Below, piece after piece: positions 10,621 through 22,159 of a stretch of DNA of 64,000 nt. This stretch comes from Leucaena leucocephala (taxonomy: Eukaryota; Streptophyta; Magnoliopsida; Fabales; Fabaceae): NCBI GenBank assembly GCA_037074615.1, contig CM073518.1, positions 7,688,001-7,752,000 on the forward strand, read 5' to 3'. Each line of letters begins with the position of its first letter. Positions within the stretch are counted from its first letter, which is position 1. Under the pieces are notes generated by a model that was given only the letters and a program-made list of their open reading frames with translations, made no database searches and had not been told where the DNA came from. The position numbers and the translations under genes are program-made.

Positions 10621-13600
10621 TGTTGAGATTGAATAAAAATATTTAAAATATTTTTTCACCTAAAAGACTATAATTATTTATAAATTATAAAGAGAGAGAG
10701 GGAAGAAAAAAATGAAGGAAAAAGAAAAATGAAAGAGAAGAAAAAAGAAAGAAAAGAATATATATTATAATTGTGTGGGACCTAACCATTATAATAATAC
10801 CATATACTCCTCCCTCTCCCTCCGCTTTTTTTTCTGACACCAGTAGCTTCACTTCCTTCCTCCATGAATATTTAAGATATTTTTAGAGCTTCATTCTTAC
10901 TCCTAAAATTTTCTAACTATAATACTTAATTCTCGAATATTTTTCTGTTCAATGAGAGCTCTTAAGAAATATAATTTTTGTTGGGAGCAAAGCAAGTTTG
11001 AGGATTATAGCTTGGAACAAGTGTTAATTTTCAACAAATGAGAACCGTAGGATTGTAAAAATAAGTGAATAATTACATTTAATCGGTTTAAAATTTTTCT
11101 ATTTCATTCTTTAAGAGGTTTAGATTTAGGGTTTAAATGTTAGATAAGAGATATGATTGAATATGATCATTTTACAAATTAAATTTGAGTTTAATGACAG
11201 AGTTACATTTATTAGAGATGGAATTAATATTTAACTGGTTTAAACTATTGATAGAACTTGTAGATTAAAAATAGGTATTTTTGTAGGAACCCTAAATTGG
11301 AGAAATTTAAGATTTTTTCAAATTGAATAATTGTGAAATAATTGTTGGTTCAAACGAGTTATTGAAACTTAAAAATGATATGATTTAATATTGAAATGAA
11401 AAATTGAATATTATAAATAAGATTTGGAAAATAGAGGTACAATTAGAGACTTTAAGTCTATGTAATTAAATTGATTAATTATTAAGCAATTTTATTGATG
11501 ATGAAAAAAAATATTGAGTGTTAATTATAAGTTAAGAAATTTTAGAATTTTGTATAATTGGAGGATTTAATGGTTGATTTAAGTAAACTAAAATTAGGGT
11601 TTGATTGAAAAAATATGAATTATGATATCGGGTATACTAGATTTGAATTCAATGATTTATTTTAACTTATTGGAGTGTGTTTTGATTATTGAATGAATTT
11701 ATTTTAAGGTTGATTATGAAATGTGAGTATTAAAAATTTTAGGTGAAGCTTTAAGACTGCAAATTTGAGATTTTTGGATTATTTGAGGAGTTTGATGTTA
11801 AATGAGAATTTATATGAGTAAAATAAAGTTGAGAAAAATACAGAATTGTCATTAGAATTATGATTTAAGAAATAGATTAATTTTTATTATGTTTCTTCAG
11901 GATTAAAGTGAGCCAATATTGGGAATTTTATGATGATAGGATAAATTTTTTAATGTTATCAAGTTATTGGATGATAGAGATGTGATTGAGATAGATAAAT
12001 TAAGTTATGGTATTAAATTAAGAATTTCTAAATAAAATAAAGTTCAAAGAGAAAAGTGAGTATTTATTTAAAAGTATATGTTGTGTCAAATTAATAACTT
12101 ATTGATGCACATTTATACAAATTATATAGATTGACTAGTGAATTGTGAACTAATATCGGGGCCTCTCATTTATGATACTTTTATTAGTTTTGACAAAAGG
12201 TAAGCATTTTCCACTTGTTATACATGCTAATGTCTTGCTTGTGAATAGTTTTGGTTTGTTGAATTATTGAAATGTGTTGGAATTATGTTATTATCTATAA
12301 AAATTAAATTTTCTTGTGGGACTTGTGGTTTAGAAACATCTTTCTTAAAACTTATAATATCATTTGAAATTGTGAGAATTGTGATTTGTAAATAATTATA
12401 GAATTTGAAATTGACCACTTGTTGAGTGTTGAGCATGATACATATAATAGGAATTTGTGAGTGGATTGTGTTGGTTACCGTCATGGATGACGCCTCCATT
12501 AATGTATGATGGTTGGCTTTGTCGTCTCCTGCGTAGGATAGACCCTAGTGTCTCTTTTCATCCCTCTACGTAGAGATAGGCCTTTCATGGCTCCTTTCAT
12601 CTGCCTGCATAGGGATAAGCCTTTATGGCTCTTGGATTGTGGTTATGAAATTGCATTTGTATCATGGCATTGGAAATTACTTATTTACTGTTAACTATGA
12701 TATTATTGTATATTTGTTCCACTTGGAACCTCACAACATCTATTGGTATGTACAATGAGTAGGATTGCTGGTTACGAAGACATTTGTCTCCCCCATGGTT
12801 ATTAACATTTTTCAGGTGATAGCCTTATACTAAGACATCAGGGAAAGCTTTGAAGGCTTGATTAGTGATATATCAATTGTATAGCCTCCTTTTTTTTATT
12901 TATATGTGGAATAGTTATATATTACCACAGTAGAGCTCATTTTACATACTCTGATATGATGTGATAATTTATTTATATTTAATACTGGGAATGCATGCTA
13001 GGAGTGGGCTTGAAGCCCTAGGCTGATGATTTGTTGATTGTTGATCCACTTTTAGAATGTGTGATATTGAGAATTTATTTATGAATGAGTATTATACATG
13101 ATTTTGGTTGTAAAATAGTGGTGTTAAGCGGGGGACTTGAACCCTATAACCATGTTAGTGAGGTCGAATCCTTTTTAACATGATTTTGTATGTGAATGTT
13201 ATGTGAAGTTCTTATATATATGGTAGTATCCTGATGTAAGTTTTACTCTTTTCTATAATGGATAACATTTTCAAAATAAGTTGAACTCTTTTAACTATGA
13301 TAGTGTTAAGAGGATGGTTATCTTTTTCTATCATAGTTAACTCTTTAGAAATAAAGTATTTTTATAGCCATTATAGCTTTCAAATGATTAACAAAACTTA
13401 TTTCTATCATAGTTAGTTTGTAGCCAATTTTGGTAAAATTTAAGGTGGTTAATTATTATTATTAGAATGAGAATTTTATAACATAAGCTTGAATGAGAGC
13501 TAAAGAATGGAGAAGGGAAAGTAGAGAAATTGAATGCACTAGCATGTGATATATGATTTATCCTTTTATGTAAATGAAGTATAATATGCCAAATTATGTT

Positions 13601-14160
13601 ATGGATATGTATGGAATAATTATAGCATGTTCCCATGATGTAAATGAATGTATGAGAAGTCAAAAGGATGGTTTACACATACTAGACTGATTAATGAAAA
13701 TTAAGAAAAGAAAGTAGTATGGTAAAATGTAGGTTTTGGTGGACATATAGTACACATAATAAGCTTTAATTGCATAAATATCACACCTCAATTGGATTTG
13801 TACATTAACGGAAATGAATTTCCAAATTTGACGGTTAGAATCTGGAAATTTTAAAATTGACCAAATGAACAGTAAACTTCAACGAATTAACTGTATTGAA
13901 TGGTCAAGAAAATATATAAATTTATATTTTTTCCCCTTAAAGAGCAATGAAATAGCTTCAATTAAAAATTATGAACACCTCCATACGATTTTTTTTAGAA
14001 TTAATTATAACTTTTTGAAGCAGGACTGCTAATCTAAAAAATGAACAATAAACTATACCCGATGACCAAATTACAAGTTCTTTAATTTTGGGCCAAATTA
14101 ATGTTTCCACTAATCAAATATGCTTCTGAATAGTTACTCTGAGAGGTTAAAAGTAGTATG
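10621..14160. other. AT-rich retroelement debris, no gene
   Basis: There is a purine-rich tract at about 10685-10760, then long T-rich non-coding sequence. A more complex block at 12470-12640 has three related motifs around CGTAGGATAG, CGTAGAGATAG and CATAGGGATA, each followed by a CCT..TGGCTC-like string. This looks like the untranslated part of a large LTR, but I found neither ends nor coding motifs. The last part, about 13860-14040, is an inverted relative of 4960-5150. Confidence 0.35.
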
Positions 14161-14679
14161 TTACGTCCCTTCTCTTTCTCTCTTCTCTCTAAATTTATGC
14201 AAAGTTTCCCTTCTTATTCTCTTGGTCGTGCACTCTTGAGGAAGGGAGGGGTATTTATAATACTTCACTTATAGAATTACCCTCAAAGTTGCATAAAATT
14301 ACAAAATCAAATTTATGATCAAGATTTCACCGTATAGCCATCTTGCATAATCTTTTCCTCCTCTTGCATCATCTTCCATCTTCTTCCTTGCATCACCTTG
14401 CTATGTGGTGCCATCTTGATGAAGGAGGAAGAAGGAAGATCAAATCTTGGTCATTGATTTCTCTTGACTAGTTAGATTATGCTACTTGTATGTAACATGG
14501 TGGCCAACCTTTCTTCCAACCAATCAAGAGGTTTAACATGGCACCATTCTAGGTGGAAGAAGAGGTTTGGAAAGCTTCCTCAACAATCTTCCATTCATCA
14601 TGTCCAATATGTAATTTATCATATATTTTTTCTCAATTTCGGTCTCCTAGAAGACTCAAATATTTGTCACATCATCTAT
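14161..14679. other. Repeat debris between an old LTR-like block and a MITE
   Basis: It starts TGTTACGTCCC, comparable to the TGTAACGTCC at 4816, and has a TATTTATAA box near 14250. Its layout loosely resembles 6440-6830. No exon is supported. Confidence 0.3.
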
Positions 14680-15213
14680 GGGCCTGTTTGGTAAGTTACC
14701 AAACCGTGGTTTTAAAAGGGCTTTTGGCCCAAACCTCGGTTTGGGGAAATTTCAAAACAAACAGACTTATTTGTCCATAAGTGCTTTTGGACAAAACCAT
14801 GGTTTAAAACCATGGTTTTGAATAAGTTATTTAAAATAGCTTTTTCAACAGTAAAAGCACTTATGGACTATCCAATTACTATCTTACCCCTACTTTTTCT
14901 TACACCCTCTCTCCTCTCTCCTACTTTTTCTTACACCCTCTCTCCTCTCTCCTACTTTTTCTTACACCCTCTCTCCTTTCTCCTCTCTTCCCTCTCTCCT
15001 CTCTCCTCTCTTCTCTCTAACTCCCTCCTCTCTCTTACTTTAAATCAAATCATACCCTTTTTTATAATTTACCACCATAAAAAGTCATTCTAAAAATAAC
15101 TATCCAAATACCTATTTATTCAAAACCACTTTTTTTCCATAAACTCTTCTGCAAAAGTCCTTTTTCATAAGTTGTCCATAAGCCCTTTTTCAAAATCCTA
15201 TCCAAACATGCCC
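14680..15213 (+). mobile_element. PIF-like MITE, family M, copy A
   Basis: This is a 534-bp element with ends GGGCCTGTTTGGTAAG and, inverted on the right, GGGCATGTTTGG. The interior holds (CT)n-rich sequence with three repeats of a CTACTTTTTCTTACACCCTC unit. It also has a conserved core around GGACTATCCAATTACTAT, present in all family copies. The open frame across it (14812-15093) is an artefact of the CT repeat. The flanking triplets TAT and TTT are near-identical, in line with the 3-bp duplications of other copies. This copy is in plus orientation, opposite to those at 25.2, 26.2 and 30.2 kb. Confidence 0.8.
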
Positions 15214-16142
15214 TTTGTCTTACTCTACTTCTCTTTCTTTCTTCATAATGGCCTTCATATGGTTTTATTAATGGACTATTAATGACAACCAATGGAAGTC
15301 AAGTTGGAATTAGTTTCCTTAACCATATTTTTTTTCTAGAAATACTTTTTGAGGTTATCTTCCTTAGAAAATTATTCTGTTTGCAATATTACCTCTTATT
15401 AATTATAAGAAAATTCTAAGATTTTCTTGAGCCATAACTCTTTATTTAACTCTTTATTTTTTAATTTCCCGTAAAATACCTCTTACTAGCATCTTGAGCT
15501 TTAAGTATTTCTGCAGCTCACACCGCTAACATTTTGGGAATAAGACTAACTTTATAAACTTTTTCAATCTCTTAACTATTTATTCCCCATTTTTATGTAT
15601 AATTTTCAGGCCTCCTCATATATCAAATAATTATATCTAAATAAATACCTCAAACTGAGTCATTATACTAAAAATTCTATTAAAATTACTTTAGGGGTAT
15701 TTTTTTTGTTATTTATACTCATAAAAAGGCATGTATGCCTCATTTCCCATTTTCTGGGATGTTCTTATTTTTTGTGCTTTTTATATCCATATTTACCCCT
15801 TTTAACCTGAAACTTACTAAAATTATAATTTTACCCCTGCTCGAGATTAACCTCATAAATTATCACTTTGAGGCATCTACATGAACCTTAGTCCTATAAC
15901 CATCCTCTTTCCTCTTTCTAATCCCTTAAGACTCACTTGGAGTCCCTAACTTTATTTACATATTTGCCCCATAAAATTTCTCTATTTGCCCTTAGTCCCT
16001 GAATTCTCTCTATTTACAATTTAGTCCCTTAAAATCCCTCTATATTTTTAGGACTTTTACTTAAATGGACCTAGTAAGCTACCTATTTTAAGCTACTTTC
16101 TAGGTTTGTAAACCTAAAAATTGTGATATGACATCCACCAAG
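15214..16142. other. Non-coding, LTR-like remnant
   Basis: T-rich sequence with several TTTAGTCCCT- and TTTACCCC-type strings of the kind seen in untranslated plant LTRs. No open frame with coding character and no ends were found. Confidence 0.3.
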
Positions 16143-18115
16143 TGGATGTTTGGTTGGCATTGAAAAAGAAAATTGTTTGATGAAAATTTTATGTTTGGTT
16201 GTTTTAAAGTGATAGAAAATTAGGTAGAAAAATAAATAAATGATCATATTGCCCTCAATGAATATTTATTAATAAATTAATATTCCAATTTAAAAATCAA
16301 AAGATTTAAGAATTTAATTATTCATAAATAATTCGTAAAGATTATAATTTAAATAGATAAATATAAATATTAATTAAATTCATATTTAAATTTTAAAATT
16401 TTATAATTAATATAATAATTCAATAAAATAAAATGAATAAAAAATAAATTGTAATTTAAATAAATAAATATGAATATCACTATAGATTTTCTTAATCACT
16501 ATATATATCAAATGATTAAAAAATAATTAAGTAAAATTTATAACTAAATAGTATAAATAATAATGCCAAGATGATATTTTGTTAATATACTGAATCAAAT
16601 CTATTTCATTTTAGAACTCATAACAATAATAAAATGAAATACACAACTAAATCAAGTGTGCTGAAAATCTCTAAACAAATTGTATAAGTCTTGTGGCTTC
16701 AACTTCTATAATTTATCCCAAGGAATTCTCTGGCATACTATCTTGCAATAACTCCTTTTTTAAAATTCAATAACTCACTTTGTAACTACTTTTTCTTACG
16801 GCTCTTTATAAACGAAATCACTTTCAAGATAACCCACGTTCTATTTTCATAAAAAAAAGAAAGAAATAGATTTGACTAAGTTAAATTATTTTAATACACT
16901 AAAATAGATTTTCATGAAAGAAATATATTTTTATTAGTAGTTTAATATAATTTTTTTGTCAAGGAAATTCTCTATTTTCAGTATTGAAAAATAGATTAAT
17001 TTAGAAACTCAATGACTAAAATCGATTTCAAGTAATTAAATATATTTAGTATAATCAAAATCAATTCTACTCCTCATAGTCAATTTCATGGTTGAGAAAA
17101 AATTTCATTTGACTTAATAATATAATTTATGATTATACCTTAATTTTTGGAGTGAGAAAATAATTTTTAATGACACAAATATATTTCAACTTACTATTTT
17201 AATTTACGTTATACTTTATATTTCACTAACTTTGTTATTTTTTTAATATTTTTAAAATATCTCTTAAATCATAAATTTATTTTATGTAAAATGAAATTTC
17301 ATATGAAATTTCATTGATGAAATTATATATTTAATATCATCAATGTCAATTTTAAAGAGTTTTATATGTAAAAAATATATTTTTTAAATAATAGTATTGA
17401 GATATCACGCCTTATCTTTAATATTTTTTTTAATCATATATTTAAGAATATAATAAATTTTGAAATGTGTTTTATTTCTTTAGAAATTAAATTTAGAGTT
17501 TCATAGTGATACATGATTTATTAATTTTAAAGTTAAATTGATAGAATTATGTCCATCTAAAAATAAATTTATCTAAATTAATTTTTTTAATTTAAAATTA
17601 ATTTTGTATCTCATAAATAAAAATATTCATAAACCACAAGAAAATATACGTTGACAAAGAGAAAAATGAAGATGACTTCAGAGATTCGTGAGTTATGCGT
17701 GGGTTTTTTCATGGGCTTCTAGGACAATCGAACCTCGTCTCATTCACATTAGCTTCTAGGAGCCTTCGTTCTCTAGAGTACAATCACGAAGGGAACTCAT
17801 TTTTTATGCTCTAGGAAGATCTCAGACTCGAAAATTTTCTTTAGTCTGTCACATTCTTGAGCTCGAATGAGGAGGAGCTCGTGGGGTGACGACTTCTTAA
17901 GGGCAAATTCATATTTCGACATTTCTCGCCATGGACAAAAAATCAAATACCATCAAAATAAGTGGGATTCGATTTTCTCTTATGCACTAGAAAATCTGCC
18001 ATCGCCAGAAAATCATTTACAAGAAAATGTTGAACCAAACGGTCGCTGCTGTCAGTGGAAAATTCTGTTCCCTTTTCCACCTCCAATTTTTCACCAACCA
18101 AATGCACCCTAACTT
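16143..18115. mobile_element. 2-kb non-autonomous DNA element, copy 1
   Basis: The left side, GTGGATGTTTGGTTGGCATT, and the right end, which reads GGGTGCATTTGGTTGGTG on the minus strand, form imperfect inverted termini. The left 200 bp and the right 200 bp match the element at 27436-29469, including GGACAAAAAAT and CCAAACGG(C/T)CGCTG-like strings near the right end. The middle differs. At about 17650-17900 it holds a GC-richer insert that I cannot identify. The left boundary is uncertain because the related copy extends about 50 bp further out. No transposase is encoded. Confidence 0.55.
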
Positions 18116-19129
18116 TTTCCACATACGCTTTCCCAAAAGATCATTGTTAAAATGCTCAATCTGATGAACTTGGAAACCACCATGATCCATCGGCAAATCT
18201 AGTTTCTCCTATTTTAAAAAGATGAGCTCTACAATTTTTTTTTTTTTAAAAGCCCCAAACAGAATTTGCCATTACCATAAAAATTTTATTACAGAATTGC
18301 TTTGGGATTTTAATGCAGGACAGAGGATACACCAGCCAGCGAGGAAGAGAGAAAATTTTCATGAGTGCGAGGGGGCAGTTTAGGATAGTAACTTACTTTA
18401 AAAAAAAAAAAAACTTGAGTTCATTTTTTATTTTCATAAATTTTTTTAATAGATAATATCATAAATATTTTTATACAAATTTTTTATATCTTAAAATTAT
18501 ACTTAATAAAAAATTAATGTTAAATTTATCTCAATTTTTTTTATATAAAAAAAATGCTTTTCCAACTCCGTTAATTAATTGTAATTCTTTCTCTTGCAAG
18601 TTTGGCTATTTACGACAGATGATTCCTAATTCCTATGGAGCCATGCTGAATCATCATCCTCCAAAAATTGGATGAGCATCTGGACCTAGGGCATCTGGCA
18701 ATGTCAGAATCTTCCTCATCTCCACGTTCTCTGAGTTAATAAATTGTGATATAAATAATTTTTAAAATAACATCAATAACACCGTTGTTTCTGCTCTCCA
18801 TGAACCATCCTAAGTTTCAGGTGATATCGTATCATCATCTTCTTCAATTCAAAGGGCTTGATTAATGATGTAGACTACGCGACCACATGAATTCTTTCCC
18901 CTATCACTCATTTGTATATCCTAATTACTCATTTCGTTTAAATTTGAATAAGTAAATTTACTTTTCTTCTTCCCACTTTGCTTCGCCGTGAAATTCATCA
19001 ATTCTCGTTTGATTTATTGCTTTATTTAGTCCCAGATTTTGGCAGCATACTCGGAAGATTGCATGTCTGAATTTTTTTTATCTCAATTAATTTGGGAGGA
19101 GGAGTATCTGGAGGAATTGGTTTTTTGCT
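18116..19129. promoter_or_regulatory. Upstream region of the WIP gene
   Basis: The stretch holds poly-T and poly-A runs at 18236-18248 and 18401-18412. It becomes less AT-biased from about 18600, which fits a promoter and 5' UTR. A TATA box cannot be chosen with confidence, and an intron in the 5' UTR is possible. The start codon at 19130 lies in TTTGCTATGGCT. Confidence 0.35.
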
Positions 19130-22100
19130 ATGGCTTTAGAGAGTGAAGGCTCGGCCCTTGAATCTATGGAAGCAAATGGGGTAAACCTAGAAAAATCACC
19201 CCATGATGATGAGAATGGTAGTAAGAATTACGGCTCCTTTGCTAATGAGAGTGATTCTGAATTCAGTAGCCATGGAAATTCTGATGCTAGCGCATCAACT
19301 ACAGATCAACTCGGAAATACTGTTCTTGGTGGCAAAGTTCAAGCTGAGGATTCATCTTCTTCATCAAAAGGTTTTGGGTTGAAGAAATGGAGGAGAATTA
19401 GGAGGGAAATTGTTAAGGATCCAAATGTAAGTTTAGAGAGTAAAATGCTGAAGCGAGGTTTGCCTGACACTGCCAATTTAACTAAAAGCCAACCTCTTGC
19501 ACATGATATTAAGCAAAGTAGTGAGGACTCTGTTATGTCCTCAAACATATATAAGAATGTTGGATTGATTGATGCCTCTACTATCAGAGGATCTGATTTT
19601 GATTTTAGATATGTTCTTGGGGTTGCCTTTGCTATCGGCACAGATTCTGAGAATGGTGAAGATATGAATATGAAGTCTTCCTCTGCAACTAGCACACCGA
19701 AGTTTAGATATGACATGCCATCTGTATCAGGGCTTGCTCAGGAGAAAAGACGGGTTAAGAATACGAGTTCAAAAACTTTAGCCAGCTCGACTCAGCGGGT
19801 TCAACAGGGAAAGGGACGCACAGAAGTCAGCAAGAAACCTATAGGAGAAAAAATCAAGATGGAGAAGAAAAATTCTCATTCCAACACTTCTTTAAGAAGT
19901 TCCAACTTTGAAGCAACTAATAATGGAAAGCATGACAGAAGGTCAATTATTCATGACAAATATAACAGTGGTGAGGGTCAAACTGATGAAAAGTGCCATG
20001 AGGAAGTTGAAGCTAGTTATTGCAATGAAAATGGTGACTATTTACAGGAGGATTTGGCTGCAAATTTGTCTTCAGATGTTAAAGAAGAAAAAGGCGTGAA
20101 CAATCACTCTTCAACAGTTGAGGATTCTCTTATTGAGTCCATGCGTAGCCTCCAATCTGTGCAGGAGGTCCTTGAAGAAGGTTTGTACATGTATTATTTT
20201 ATTTTTACCTTTTAAAAACTTGATTTTTGTGATGCTTTGATGTAGTTTGCCAATTCATGACTAGGATTGGTAGATCTAGTGTAAAATTTTCTTATTTGTT
20301 AATACTTGTACTTTATTATTCCTTAATTATTCAAAGTATCTGACCAATTTCTTTCCATGTATATTCTATTGTCAAAATTCTTCATGGCCAAATTTGTCAT
20401 CCGTTGGTTCTCTGAAGTCTAAATTCACTATGACTATGTAGATAAGTTGGAGGAATTTATCAAAAGACAATGTGGTATATGAAATGGTTCTCTTTGTTGT
20501 GTTATGTGAGATAGAGGGCAAGTTTCTCATATTTTGCTAGATTTCTGTTTATGTTCCATCCGTCTTTTTCCTCCTCTCATTTTTTCCCTTTGCTTTCCCT
20601 TCTTATTGGTTATTCAAACTTTGATAGGTAGTAAAATATCAAGGGAAAATCCCAAAAAAATACCATTTGGATTTCAAAATCCCAAATCAAGCATTACTAC
20701 AAAAATGTGTTGTTATTTACTTTACAAGAGTAGTCAATAGCTTATAAAGTGTCATAAACAAATTGATTTGGAGTTTTAAAATTTAAGTGGTATTTTTTTG
20801 GGATTTTCCAAATATCAAATGTTGTCAGTAGATTAGATATATCTTTAATAGTTATTTTCTTGATTTCTTATTTTCAGTCCTTAATAAGAAATGTAGTACT
20901 GTTGTTCCAGATATGTAATAGCTAACTTTTGGGTTTTGCATTTGATTTAAGTTTTGAAGGTTGTACTTTTCTTTAAAGTCCACAGCCTGCTGGATAGAGC
21001 TTTTGTTTATGCTTAACCTTGAGGAATGATAAGTGCATGTTACTGAATGATTTTTTAGGGGGATTTTTAGCTTACTTGATTTGCCTGGGTCTTTTTGGTA
21101 GGTGCCCATTGATATCTGAATAGTGGCTCCCCGGGAGTGCGGGGGCTTTAACTGCAATTCTAACGTGTATAACATTATGCATTAGCAGAGACTCTTTTTT
21201 CTGTACCCTTTTGAGAAGGCTACTTAAAAACATGACTTCAAGTTAGTTTGGCTGGTTTCTTATTGCTATTGACTCATGCATGATAAGAAAATGATTTTTT
21301 CCCCCAATTTTTATACGATGTTCCTTGTTTTCCTTGCATCATTAGTCTTTAATGGAAGTATTAAGTATTGTATGTGTCTCTTCATATTGTGAAATCTGAA
21401 AACTGATTCATATGTATTATTGCAGAAATCCAGAAATTTGGGGAGATTAGAAATGAACCCCTCTCATCAGATTATGACTCGATCAAGTCTAGCGGTGTAA
21501 TAGCTGATATTACTGCTCTAGATCCCGGACTCCGTGAATCATACATATTTGGTCAACCTGATGCAGGAGGAACTAAACCAACATATTCAAGTTCCTTAGA
21601 ACTTCAGGTCCTGATCCTGACACAGAACGTGAATGTTTTGGAAAGCAAGCTAAACCGATTACAGGGTATACTTGCTTTGAAGGATTCCAGGATTCATGAA
21701 CTTGAAACAGCCCTGGGAAGTCATGAACATGCTAAAGAAGAATCGGGGAGCACGGTTCACTTGGCGGCAGAAGAATCCAAACTTGAGGGCTTCTTCAGGC
21801 AAAAGATAGAAGCAGATATTGAATACCTAGTAATCACAAAAATGAAGCAGAATTTTAAGGTTGCAGAAGCTTTTCAACACACAATATTGGATGAGCTAGA
21901 AACATCATCCGAAAGGCAAGCACAGGTTCTGAACAAGCTTGGAATAGCAGAGAGCAAGGCTGAAGTGCTCAAGAACAAAGCAGAAAAATTGGGATATTGC
22001 TGTGGTGTTATTTTGGATACTGAGGAGATAATTATGATGCAGAAAAGATTATGTAAGGTGACATTATGCTTTTTCTCACAGTTCATGTTGTTAATCACGG

Positions 22101-22159
22101 TCTTCTGGTTTTTTATTTCACAGTTGTTACCCAGTTCTAGGGTGGTTAGCCCCACATAA
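19130..22159 (+). CDS. WPP domain-interacting protein (WIP), KASH-type nuclear envelope protein
   Basis: The gene has two exons, 19130-20180 and 21426-22159, joined in phase (GTTTGT donor, TTGCAG acceptor), giving 594 aa. Plant WIPs sit in the outer nuclear membrane, bind SUN proteins through a C-terminal KASH tail, and recruit RanGAP through WPP-domain proteins. Seen here: a serine- and acid-rich N-terminus; a WIP hallmark [13 protein letters not shown] at residues 80-92; a conserved [13 protein letters not shown] block near 154-170; a coiled-coil region in exon 2 (about 415-550); a membrane segment at about 562-585; and the short tail SRVVSPT. Described WIP tails end in VPT, so this SPT ending is unusual. 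The length is in the WIP range. The intron carries a MITE at 20643-20809. The start was chosen as the first ATG of the long frame. The family call is confident; which paralogue it is, is not. Confidence 0.92.
20643..20809. mobile_element. Mutator-type MITE in the WIP intron
   Basis: A 167-bp element has inverted termini of about 47 bp starting GGGAAAATCCCAAAAAAATA. The two ends are identical over the first 20 or so bases. It is flanked by perfect 9-bp direct repeats AAATATCAA (20634-20642 and 20810-20818). A 9-bp duplication is typical of Mutator-like elements. It lies wholly inside the intron and does not touch the splice sites. Confidence 0.9.

Noticed and set aside
14812..15093. 93-codon frame recurring in the MITE copies (also at 25382, 26350, 30314, 48513, 49041)
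   Set aside because: It is produced by CT/GA-rich repeat DNA within MITEs. The shared start comes from the conserved core, the rest is L/S/P low complexity, and it varies with repeat length.
19339..19716. 125-codon minus-strand frame
   Set aside because: It is antisense to the first WIP exon, whose plus-strand frame has family motifs and joins exon 2 in phase.
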